A stretch of DNA of 64,000 bases from Splendidivirga corallicola (GTDB lineage Bacteria; Bacteroidota; Bacteroidia; Cytophagales; Cyclobacteriaceae): assembly GCA_030442035.1 (NCBI GenBank), contig JAUJEA010000007.1, positions 62,001 through 126,000 of the forward strand, read 5' to 3'. Made by a program: the position numbers and the translations under genes. Below the pieces are notes generated by a model. The model had not been told where the DNA came from and did no database searches. It saw only the letters and a program-made list of their open reading frames with translations. This document shows positions 28,283 through 35,853 of this stretch, piece by piece (the first letter of the stretch is position 1; every line of letters starts with the position of its first letter).

Positions 28283-28830
28283 ACCCGCATTTTGAAATTT
28301 GCGTCCAAAATAGACCAATTAATAATTCATGACAAAATATTTTCCCACATTTATATTTCAAAAAAAGCTTCACAATATTTTGATTCAGCGTATCCTTGAA
28401 ATCAAAAGACCGGAAGGAAGATCCATTTTTAAACTCCTCATTTATTTTGATAAAGCTGAGTTGAGTTAAATAAAAAGTCTACCCGGGGAATCTTTTCAAA
28501 AAGCAATTACAATAGGCAATGTTTTACGAATGTAATAAAACCAGATTTTTATGATTGTTTGTCATAGGGTGCCGTAATATCTTTCGCTTATAACAATTTA
28601 AAAGTTGAACTGAACTAAAACTTAATTGAAGCATAATTAAGTGAAGGTCCAATCAACTATTCACAAGTGGGGCTGAGGCTTTTTACTAAACACCTAGGGA
28701 AAAGAGCAGTTGATCCACTGTAAGAAAACATCGGTTGTTATGCTTTTTAAGAAAAGTAAATAAAAACAGCGTTTAAATATGTTTTCATTTTTTGGTTGAG
28801 AGGTGTAATCGAGTGAAATGATTCTGTGAA
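28283..28830. other. 548-bp gene-free region upstream of the signalling locus
   Basis: The divergent interval between the saccharopine dehydrogenase-like gene and CheR. No convincing ORF or tRNA. A potential pseudoknot at 28652-28719 and a palindromic CCTAGG at 28693-28698 lie on the CheR side, 110 bp before the start codon. It must carry the promoter of the nine-gene locus, but I cannot identify a convincing TAnnTTTG box close to the CheR gene. Confidence 0.45.
28652..28719 (+). ncRNA. Candidate structured leader (H-type pseudoknot)
   Basis: ATCAACT (28652-28658) can pair with AGTTGAT (28708-28714), and AGTGG (28666-28670) with the directly following CCACT (28715-28719). The interleaved order is that of a pseudoknot. 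Arms are only seven and five pairs, so this is a suggestion from sequence alone. Confidence 0.25.
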
Positions 28831-29655
28831 ATGCATAATATCGAAATTACAGATTTAAGAAAGTTAACCGAATTTATTCAAAACAAATATGGCTATGATT
28901 TTACCAACTACGCCATGTCTTCTTTCAGAAGAAGGATTGGCAGAGTCTTAGAGTTGAATAAGTTTCCATCCATCGACCATCTGATTAAAAAGATCAGTAG
29001 TGATGCAGAATTCTTTGAGGAATTTGTGAGTGAGATTACAGTAAATGTGACGGAAATGTTCCGAGATCCCTCTTTCTGGAGAGAGGTCCGGGATCATATA
29101 ATTCCTAACATTTTATTAAATCACCAAAGCATCAACATTTGGCATGCTGGATGTTCGTCGGGCGAAGAAGTTTTTTCTATGGCCATTCTATTAAGGGAAA
29201 TGGGCATTGAAGATAAGGTAAAGATCATTGCTACAGACATAGACAAGTCTATTTTAAGTAAAGCAAAAAGACTTTCGGTACCTATAAAAAATATGGATCT
29301 GAATGAGAAGAACTACATCAGATTTCAAGGTTCCGAGAATCTTTCGAAATATTATACCGAGCAAAACGGAAGAGCCGTTCTGGACACTTCTCTTGTAGAG
29401 AATGTATCCTTTCGTGAGCATGATTTAGTCAAGGGAATTGTATTCAACAAATTTGATCTGGTATTGTGTAGAAATGTGATGATCTACTTTAATCAGATTC
29501 TGCAAAATGATGTCCTGAAAAAATTACACGAAAGCTTGTTCAGATATGGCTATTTGATCATCGGATCTAAAGAATCACTGATCTGGTGTGAGATCGCTAA
29601 CAAGTTTATTGTAGTAAATAACGAAGAAAAAATATATAAGAAAATAAAAGATTAG
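28831..29655 (+). CDS. CheR-type protein-glutamate methyltransferase
   Basis: SAM-dependent methyltransferase of 274 residues, classically methylating chemoreceptor glutamates. The N-terminal CheR helical domain (1-75) is followed by VNVTEMFRDPSFW (71-83), the SAM loop HAGCSSGEE (105-113), the acidic ATDID segment, and LVLCRNVMIYFN (~209-220). No receptor (MCP), CheA or CheW gene is in the window. First gene of the nine-gene signalling locus; CheB follows after 24 bp. The natural substrate is therefore an open question. Confidence 0.93.
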   Translation: MHNIEITDLRKLTEFIQNKYGYDFTNYAMSSFRRRIGRVLELNKFPSIDHLIKKISSDAEFFEEFVSEITVNVTEMFRDPSFWREVRDHIIPNILLNHQSINIWHAGCSSGEEVFSMAILLREMGIEDKVKIIATDIDKSILSKAKRLSVPIKNMDLNEKNYIRFQGSENLSKYYTEQNGRAVLDTSLVENVSFREHDLVKGIVFNKFDLVLCRNVMIYFNQILQNDVLKKLHESLFRYGYLIIGSKESLIWCEIANKFIVVNNEEKIYKKIKD

Positions 29656-29679
29656 GTGAGGTAAAGCGGCTGGGACAAC

Positions 29680-30273
29680 ATGGGCAAGTTTAATTTAAGT
29701 AATAAATATAAAGCCATCACCATCGGTGGGTCAGCAGGGAGTTTTCAAGGTATAACTAAAATACTTTCAAAGCTACCAAAAGGTATGTCACTACCAATTG
29801 TGTTGTGCCTACATAGATTAAAACATGTAAGAAACGGTTTTGTAGAAGCTTTATCGATCAAAAGTACCAAACCTGTTGTTGAACCTTATGACAAGGAAAG
29901 TATTAAAAGAGGAAATATCTACTTGGCACCATCAAACTATCACTTATCAGTGGAGTTGGGGAATAAGTTTTCCTTGTCAACAGAAGAAATGATAAATAAT
30001 TCTAGACCTGCAATTGATATTACAATGGAAACAGCGGCTTATACTTATAATCAAAAGCTTATCGGGATCCTGTTATCGGGAGCCAATAAGGACGGAGCCA
30101 AAGGTATGAAAGCAATTAAAGACAGAGGGGGGTTAACAATTGTTCAGGATCCGAGTGAATGTATGATCAATACAATGCCACAGGCTGCATTGGATATAAC
30201 CGATATTGATTACATCCTGAAAATTGAGGAGATCGTGGAATTTTTAAATGAATTGGATAAATATTATCACTAA
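29680..30273 (+). CDS. Stand-alone CheB-type methylesterase
   Basis: 197 residues comprising only the CheB catalytic domain; the N-terminal receiver domain of canonical CheB is absent, so control by CheA-like phosphorylation is not expected. Catalytic residues are in place: Ser18 in GGSAGSF, His45 in LCLHRLK, and Asp138 in LLSGANKDGAKG. Expected to hydrolyse glutamyl methyl esters and thus to oppose the CheR just upstream. The GAF membrane protein starts 14 bp later. Confidence 0.92.
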   Translation: MGKFNLSNKYKAITIGGSAGSFQGITKILSKLPKGMSLPIVLCLHRLKHVRNGFVEALSIKSTKPVVEPYDKESIKRGNIYLAPSNYHLSVELGNKFSLSTEEMINNSRPAIDITMETAAYTYNQKLIGILLSGANKDGAKGMKAIKDRGGLTIVQDPSECMINTMPQAALDITDIDYILKIEEIVEFLNELDKYYH

Positions 30274-30287
30274 TAATACTAAAGTCT

Positions 30288-31145
30288 ATGAAAAGCGGAC
30301 TTAACAAAACAATATCAGTACTATTTATAATTGGGATTGCCTTCTCAAGCTATTTTATTTATAAGCTTCCTACTGATCTGATTAACAGCTCTCATGTCAT
30401 TGACATTCTGGAAATGGATAATGTCCAGCCAGTGTTGACAAGACTTAATATATTGATAGGAGTCGTCTTCCTATTGGGTGTTTTTCAGGTCATTACGATG
30501 TACATAAAAAAGAATGAAATTATAGCTGCTGCAGAGCCAACCGCACTACATTCTTCAAATCAATCCAAAATTCAAGAAGCTGAATTGGAAGCAGAAGATC
30601 TGGAAGTATCTGATATTGACGAAGACAATCTAGAGGAAATAATTCAAATTATTCATGAGAAACAGGATCATACTCAGCAAAAACTAGAGAAAATACTTCA
30701 GAAAGCCTGTAATGAGCTGGAGGCCGTACAAGGGGCATTGTACCTATCAAAGAAAGAGGGCAAATCAAGATTTATAGAATTGGAAACCTCCTATGCTTAT
30801 CATACGCCGGAAAGTCAAAAGATCAGATTTGAATATGGCGACGGGCTTGCCGGACAAGTAGCAAAAGAGGGGAAAACAGTTAATATCTCTAAGGTTCCTG
30901 AGGGTTATATCACCGTCATATCAGGATTAGGAAATACAACACCGGGTTACCTAGCCATTGTTCCAATGAAGAATAGTAACAATGTAATCGGTGTTGTTGA
31001 AGTAGCATCTTTTAAGGAGTTTGCAAAAAAGGATATAAGGTATTTGGAACAGGTATTTGCCTTGGCCACCAAAAAGGTTTTGGTAAAAACGACTGAGACA
31101 AAGAAAGTAAGAGCTACAAAAAAGGAGTCGGAAACGGCTAAATAG
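30288..31145 (+). CDS. Membrane protein with GAF domain
   Basis: 285 residues. Two N-terminal membrane helices (~8-27 and ~48-70), an acidic coiled linker (~85-120, rich in Glu/Asp), a GAF domain (~120-265) with VQGALY, SYAY, GLAGQ and PEGYITVISG segments, and a Lys/Thr-rich basic tail. No output domain. The GAF is clearly homologous to the one in the phosphatase encoded next, suggesting joint ligand sensing or heterodimerisation. Ligand unknown. Confidence 0.82.
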   Translation: MKSGLNKTISVLFIIGIAFSSYFIYKLPTDLINSSHVIDILEMDNVQPVLTRLNILIGVVFLLGVFQVITMYIKKNEIIAAAEPTALHSSNQSKIQEAELEAEDLEVSDIDEDNLEEIIQIIHEKQDHTQQKLEKILQKACNELEAVQGALYLSKKEGKSRFIELETSYAYHTPESQKIRFEYGDGLAGQVAKEGKTVNISKVPEGYITVISGLGNTTPGYLAIVPMKNSNNVIGVVEVASFKEFAKKDIRYLEQVFALATKKVLVKTTETKKVRATKKESETAK

Positions 31146-31191
31146 GAATAACAAAAGGATAGTGTGAAAAAATCATTTTTCAAATAGGCTT

Positions 31192-34100
31192 ATGTTCAAG
31201 AAAATAAATATTGGAAGTAAAATAACAGGACTGGTGCTAACAGCCGTGCTGCTAGTCACCATTGTGGTAAGTTTTATTACTTTCAGTTTCAATAAAAGCG
31301 CACTTGAAAAGCGACACATTGAAAAAATCAATGCCATCGCCAATTTGAAAAAGGACAATATCAGTTTGTTCTTTGGACAATTAGAGTCAAACATTGGTCT
31401 GATTCAAGATCAAAGTATGGTGAAAGATAATTTTACTTTACTTGAGGAGTTTGGAGGACTTGATGCTGACAGTATAACAAATATTGTAAAATACAATCTG
31501 AGTGATCAAATTTCACCTTTTGCAAGAACATTTCCTGGAAAACTGTACGTCACAGATATTGATGGAAAGCTCTTATATACAACTGATGAAGATCCTGAAA
31601 ATGGCACAAAATTTCTCGAGCAAGACAAAAAGATCTTGTCAGAATCAAAAAAAGGGGTTTTCTATAGCGACATCTTTAAAGAAAATGGTGAGATTTACTT
31701 AGGTGTAGGTGCTCCATTGGTCAGCACAGCCTCTTCTCAAGCAGGCTCCATTTTCCTTAAAATAAACATGGACACCATTTTTAGCCAGTTGAATGATTCT
31801 GTAGGCTTGGGAGAAACCGGTGAAATATTGCTTGTTGATAAGTATAGCAGTGATAAGATAATCTATCTTAATCCATTAAAATTCAAGGAAAACGGCGCTT
31901 TTTCCAAAGCCGCTGATACTGCCATGGCTTTGAACAGTCCCATATTGCTTGCTACAAAAGCGGACCAGCCCGGCACGAAGTATTATAAGGACTATCGTGG
32001 CAAGAATACATTGGCAACTTGGAGAAATATACCGGAAACCACATGGGGTCTTGTCGTTAAAATTGATGAAAGTGAGATCAGAGCTAACTCGGGAAGTTTA
32101 CTGATAAACTTCCTAATTGCTGGATTGGTCATTATGACTTTGGCTTTGGTAATCAGTATTTTATTTTCCAGAATACTCATTACTCCTCTGTTATCATTAA
32201 AAGAGACACTACAGGTATTGAGTAAAGGAATATTACCGGAAAAGGTCAGGAAGTATGGTGATGATGAGATCGGTCAGATGGCTGAAACTACCAATGATCT
32301 GGTACAGGCATTAAAACGGACTGCTTCCTTTGCGCATCAAATTGGTGAAGGAGACTTTGCCGCAGACTTTCAACCTTTAAGTGATCAGGACAATCTAGGA
32401 AATGCTCTCATTAATATGAGAGACAGTATCCAGGATGCTGAGAAAAGAGACACCGAACGTAACTGGATTGTAACAGGTGTTGCGGAAATAGGTGAGATCC
32501 TAAGGTCACATGATACCTTGAATGATTTGGGAGATGATGTAATTGCTTTTGTAACCAATAAGATCGATGCCATTCAAGGTGCTTTTTATGTGGTGAATGA
32601 CGAGGATGAAGAAAATATTTTTATTGAGATCCAGGCCAGTTATGCTTACAATAAAAAGAAGAATCTTAAAGGTAAATTCAAATTTGCTGAAGGGTTGGTT
32701 GGTCAATCCGCGGCTGAACAAGCCACCATATTAAGAACCGAAATACCCAAAGATTATGTCTCCATTACTTCTGGTATTTTAGGAGATCAGAGGCCAAGTT
32801 GTATACTACTTGTTCCGTTGATCACTGAGGAGAAAGTTTATGGCATATTGGAGTTTGCCGGTTTCAATAAATTCAATCCAAGTCAAATTAAATTTGTCGA
32901 GGAAATAAGTATTATCATAGCCAGAACGGTTTTCAATATCAAAGTGAACGAAAGGACCAGAAATCTTCTGGAAGCTTCTCAGAAAATGAGTCATGAACTT
33001 CAGATCCAGCAAGAGGAACTTCAGCAAAACGCTGAAGAAATGGAGGCTACGCAGGAGGAATTAAGAAGATCAAATCAACGACTCAATGATCAAATAGAAG
33101 AAGTTAACAGAACTCAAAAGAGGATGCAGCTCTTATTGGAAAACGCATCCGAGGTCATTACGATTTATGAGGAAGATGAAAAAATAAGATATATAAGTCC
33201 TTCGGTAGAAAATATTCTAGGGTTCACCCAAAATGAAATGATAGGGCAAAAGGACTCTGAAAACATTCATCCTGCCGGGATTGAAAGCTTCCATGATATG
33301 TTTAAGGAGCTTATAGCAACCCCTTACAAGCAGATAACCATTCAATATAAGTATAAAACGAAAAGTGAAGAGTACATCTGGCTTGAGGCAACCGGAACTA
33401 ACAAGTTATCGGATCCTGCAATACAGGGGATTATTGTAAACTCAAGGGATATCACTGAAAGAAGGCTTGCAGAAGAGGAGCAAAGAATGAGAAGTAAAAT
33501 GCAGGCCTTATCGGAAAACTCTCCGGATATTATTACCAGGTTGGAAGAAGATGGCTCCATCTCTTATATCAACCCGATGATAGAGACTTATGCCGGACAT
33601 GATTCCGAATACTACTTAAATAAGCCACTAAAAGAAATTGAGTTAAATGACACCATTACTGATCACTGGTTGAAAATTTTGCAGGATGTAACCAAGAGTA
33701 ATGAAAAGGTTTCTCAGGAGATGGATTTTCCTTCTGTGATCGGAGATAGGATCATGCAGGTAAATGCTATTCCGGAATTCGATGAACAAAGTAAACTGGA
33801 ATCAGTTCTATTGGTATCCCACGACATTACAGATCGTAAGCTAATTGAGCTTGAAATTCAGTCGAAAAATAAGAAGATCAATGATAGTATAAACTATGCC
33901 AAAAGGATCCAGGGAGCCATTCTGCCCAATACAAGAGTAATTAGCCAGGTTCTTCCACAATCATTCATACTATACAAAGCAAAAGATGTAGTTAGTGGTG
34001 ATTTTCCATGGTTCATGCAGGTAGGAAAAGAAGTTTTCATTGCTGCAGTAGATTGTACTGGTCATGGAGTACCGGGAGCACTTATTTCATTAATCGGATA

Positions 34101-34629
34101 TTTCCTTCTTAATGACATTGTGAGAAGTAGAAAAATCAATGATCCGGGGCAAATTTTGGATCTGCTTGATGAAGGCGTAACCAGTACTTTAAGACAGGAT
34201 CAAGATGATTCAAGGTCTAAGGATGGAATGGACATCGCATTGTGTAAAATCAGTGTAGACAAGCAAGAGGTAGAATTCGCAGGAGCTCACCGGCCACTTT
34301 ATTTCATGAAAAATGGTGAACTGGAAGAAATAAAAGGAAATAAATTTGCTATTGGTGGAGGTATTTATAAAAACCAGACAAATTTCACCAATCACAAAAT
34401 TAAGGTGAAGAAAGGGGATTCTATCTACTTCTGTTCAGATGGTTTTCCAGACCAGTTTGGTGGACCTGAGAATAGGAAGTTCGGACCTAAGAGAACCCGG
34501 GAGTTGATCGGTGAAATTCACAAGAAAGATATGACAGAAGTTCACAAAATCATGAGTGATCAATGGGAGGATTGGAAAGGTGAACACAAACAAACTGATG
34601 ATGTATTAATGATTGGAATCAAATTCTAA
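31192..34629 (+). CDS. Membrane sensor phosphatase: Cache-like, HAMP, GAF, PAS, PAS, PP2C (SiaA/SpoIIE type)
   Basis: 1145 residues. Membrane helix ~9-30; extracytoplasmic Cache-like sensor ~35-300; second helix ~303-326; HAMP ~326-380; GAF ~424-590; Glu/Gln-rich coiled coil ~590-640; two PAS domains (~645-765 and ~770-885); PP2C/SpoIIE phosphatase ~890-1145. The last carries SGDF, DCTGHGVPGALIS, GMDIAL, CSDGFPDQFGG and TDDVLMIG, so metal-binding acids are present. The residue after SGDF is Pro where relatives usually have Tyr. By analogy with Pseudomonas SiaA, it should dephosphorylate the SiaC-type protein encoded downstream. Confidence 0.92.
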   Translation: MFKKINIGSKITGLVLTAVLLVTIVVSFITFSFNKSALEKRHIEKINAIANLKKDNISLFFGQLESNIGLIQDQSMVKDNFTLLEEFGGLDADSITNIVKYNLSDQISPFARTFPGKLYVTDIDGKLLYTTDEDPENGTKFLEQDKKILSESKKGVFYSDIFKENGEIYLGVGAPLVSTASSQAGSIFLKINMDTIFSQLNDSVGLGETGEILLVDKYSSDKIIYLNPLKFKENGAFSKAADTAMALNSPILLATKADQPGTKYYKDYRGKNTLATWRNIPETTWGLVVKIDESEIRANSGSLLINFLIAGLVIMTLALVISILFSRILITPLLSLKETLQVLSKGILPEKVRKYGDDEIGQMAETTNDLVQALKRTASFAHQIGEGDFAADFQPLSDQDNLGNALINMRDSIQDAEKRDTERNWIVTGVAEIGEILRSHDTLNDLGDDVIAFVTNKIDAIQGAFYVVNDEDEENIFIEIQASYAYNKKKNLKGKFKFAEGLVGQSAAEQATILRTEIPKDYVSITSGILGDQRPSCILLVPLITEEKVYGILEFAGFNKFNPSQIKFVEEISIIIARTVFNIKVNERTRNLLEASQKMSHELQIQQEELQQNAEEMEATQEELRRSNQRLNDQIEEVNRTQKRMQLLLENASEVITIYEEDEKIRYISPSVENILGFTQNEMIGQKDSENIHPAGIESFHDMFKELIATPYKQITIQYKYKTKSEEYIWLEATGTNKLSDPAIQGIIVNSRDITERRLAEEEQRMRSKMQALSENSPDIITRLEEDGSISYINPMIETYAGHDSEYYLNKPLKEIELNDTITDHWLKILQDVTKSNEKVSQEMDFPSVIGDRIMQVNAIPEFDEQSKLESVLLVSHDITDRKLIELEIQSKNKKINDSINYAKRIQGAILPNTRVISQVLPQSFILYKAKDVVSGDFPWFMQVGKEVFIAAVDCTGHGVPGALISLIGYFLLNDIVRSRKINDPGQILDLLDEGVTSTLRQDQDDSRSKDGMDIALCKISVDKQEVEFAGAHRPLYFMKNGELEEIKGNKFAIGGGIYKNQTNFTNHKIKVKKGDSIYFCSDGFPDQFGGPENRKFGPKRTRELIGEIHKKDMTEVHKIMSDQWEDWKGEHKQTDDVLMIGIKF

Positions 34630-34656
34630 AAATATGAAAAGATTCTTTTATATTAA

Positions 34657-34682
34657 AGGGGGCAATTCAACAGCTCCCCCCT
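34657..34682 (+). other. G/C hairpin between PP2C and siaB-like genes
   Basis: AGGGGG (34657-34662) can pair with CCCCCT (34677-34682). No T-run follows, so it may be a transcript-processing or stability element and not a full terminator. Located in the 104-bp gap before the SiaB-type kinase gene. Confidence 0.35.
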
Positions 34683-34733
34683 CTGTGTTAATTTATAAAA
34701 AAGTAAAATTGATTAAACTAAATATATTGTCTT

Positions 34734-35279
34734 ATGAAGTATATCTATGACCTGCATAAAACCATGCTCGCTAATAACCTCATACTTATCTATGAGGGCG
34801 AGTTTACACAGGAAATAACCAAATCTGTGTTGGCGATGGCAGAAAGAAATATGGATTCGATTGGAGAGGAGTCAAGTATTAAGAGGAAGGTATTTAATGT
34901 TATGGTTGAATGCTTACAAAATATAGTCAAGCATAGTGATGAAATTTCAGACCCATCACTGGGAAAATATACAGCCATTTTCATGATTGGGAAAAAGGAT
35001 GAAGAGTATATTATAACGACTGGAAATCCAATCAAAAATGATAACATTGATTCTGTGAAAGACAGGCTTGACAAAATCAATAGTCTTGATAAAGACGGGT
35101 TAAAAACACTCTACAAGGAAATTATCAAAGGAACTGAAATTTCAGAAAAGGGTGGAGCGGGATTAGGATTTGTCGATATGGCACGTAAATCCGGAAATGC
35201 ACTGGAATATACGTTTGAGCCAATGAGCGATGATTTTTCTTTCTTTTCATTAAAATCAACTGTATCCCGACAAGCTTAA
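34734..35279 (+). CDS. SiaB family protein kinase
   Basis: 181 residues, a GHKL-fold Ser/Thr kinase of the partner-switch kind (relatives: Pseudomonas SiaB, Bacillus SpoIIAB). The N box is VECLQNIVKH with Glu59 and Asn63; the G box is GGAGLGFVDMARKSGN (~140-155). Expected to phosphorylate the SiaC-type protein encoded 32 bp downstream, opposing the PP2C encoded upstream. Cytoplasmic; no signal or membrane segment. Confidence 0.9.
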   Translation: MKYIYDLHKTMLANNLILIYEGEFTQEITKSVLAMAERNMDSIGEESSIKRKVFNVMVECLQNIVKHSDEISDPSLGKYTAIFMIGKKDEEYIITTGNPIKNDNIDSVKDRLDKINSLDKDGLKTLYKEIIKGTEISEKGGAGLGFVDMARKSGNALEYTFEPMSDDFSFFSLKSTVSRQA

Positions 35280-35311
35280 TTTTAACTACTTAATCAAAAA
35301 AAAATTAAATC

Positions 35312-35674
35312 ATGGAAATTATAAATTTAGAAGGCACTGAAGATACTCCAAAGATACTGCTAGATCAAGGGAATGGAATTTTTGAAATTTCTGGGAGGTC
35401 CTTACCGGAAGATACTGCTGAATTTTATCAACCAATATTGGATTGGTTAGAATCATATTCAAGCAGCCCTAATGACAAAACCGAATTCGTTTTCAAATTG
35501 GAATATTTCAACACTGCGTCGTCAAAATTAATTCTGGATATCCTTTCATCTTTGGAAGACATCGAAGGAACCTCTGTTGCATGGTATTTTCATGAAGATG
35601 ATGAAGATATGGAAGAGGCTGGAGAAGAATTTTCAGAATTGGTTGAAATTCCATTCGAATTCAAAACCTACTAA
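35312..35674 (+). CDS. SiaC family regulatory phosphoprotein (DUF1987)
   Basis: 120 residues with the STAS-like SiaC fold. The conserved phospho-acceptor region reads KLEYFNTASSKLI; its Thr is residue 68, the same number as the phosphorylated Thr68 reported for Pseudomonas SiaC. Phosphorylation state is expected to switch its binding partner. In Pseudomonas the partner is the diguanylate cyclase SiaD; no GGDEF protein is encoded in this window, and the next gene encodes an ABC transporter. The C-terminus is strongly acidic. Confidence 0.92.
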   Translation: MEIINLEGTEDTPKILLDQGNGIFEISGRSLPEDTAEFYQPILDWLESYSSSPNDKTEFVFKLEYFNTASSKLILDILSSLEDIEGTSVAWYFHEDDEDMEEAGEEFSELVEIPFEFKTY

Positions 35675-35710
35675 AAGCTAACCTTAATACAATTACCTTA
35701 ATTCTTTCCT

Positions 35711-35803
35711 CCTTGCCATAATGCAAGGTGCTTATTAACTCATAAACTTGCGCCCAGGTTAATGGCATTTTATTGTCTCAATTTGGCGATTGAGTTTCTT
35801 TTT
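35711..35803 (+). terminator. Two small hairpins before the ABC transporter gene, possible attenuator
   Basis: CCTTGC (35711-35716) pairs with GCAAGG (35723-35728), and CTCAAT (35777-35782) with ATTGAG (35789-35794). The second is followed by TTTCTTTTT, so it could act as a weak terminator or attenuator in the 179-bp gap. Stems are only six pairs each. Confidence 0.35.
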
Positions 35804-35853
35804 AACAAAAGGAAATTGAACACATACTTTAATTTCATAGGAACTGATAAAGC

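Noticed and set aside
28666-28724. Cobalamin-riboswitch-like words (GGGAA, CCACTGTAAG) before CheR
   Set aside because: The spacing between the words is far too short for a B12 element, the rest of the consensus is missing, and the downstream genes are not cobalamin-related.
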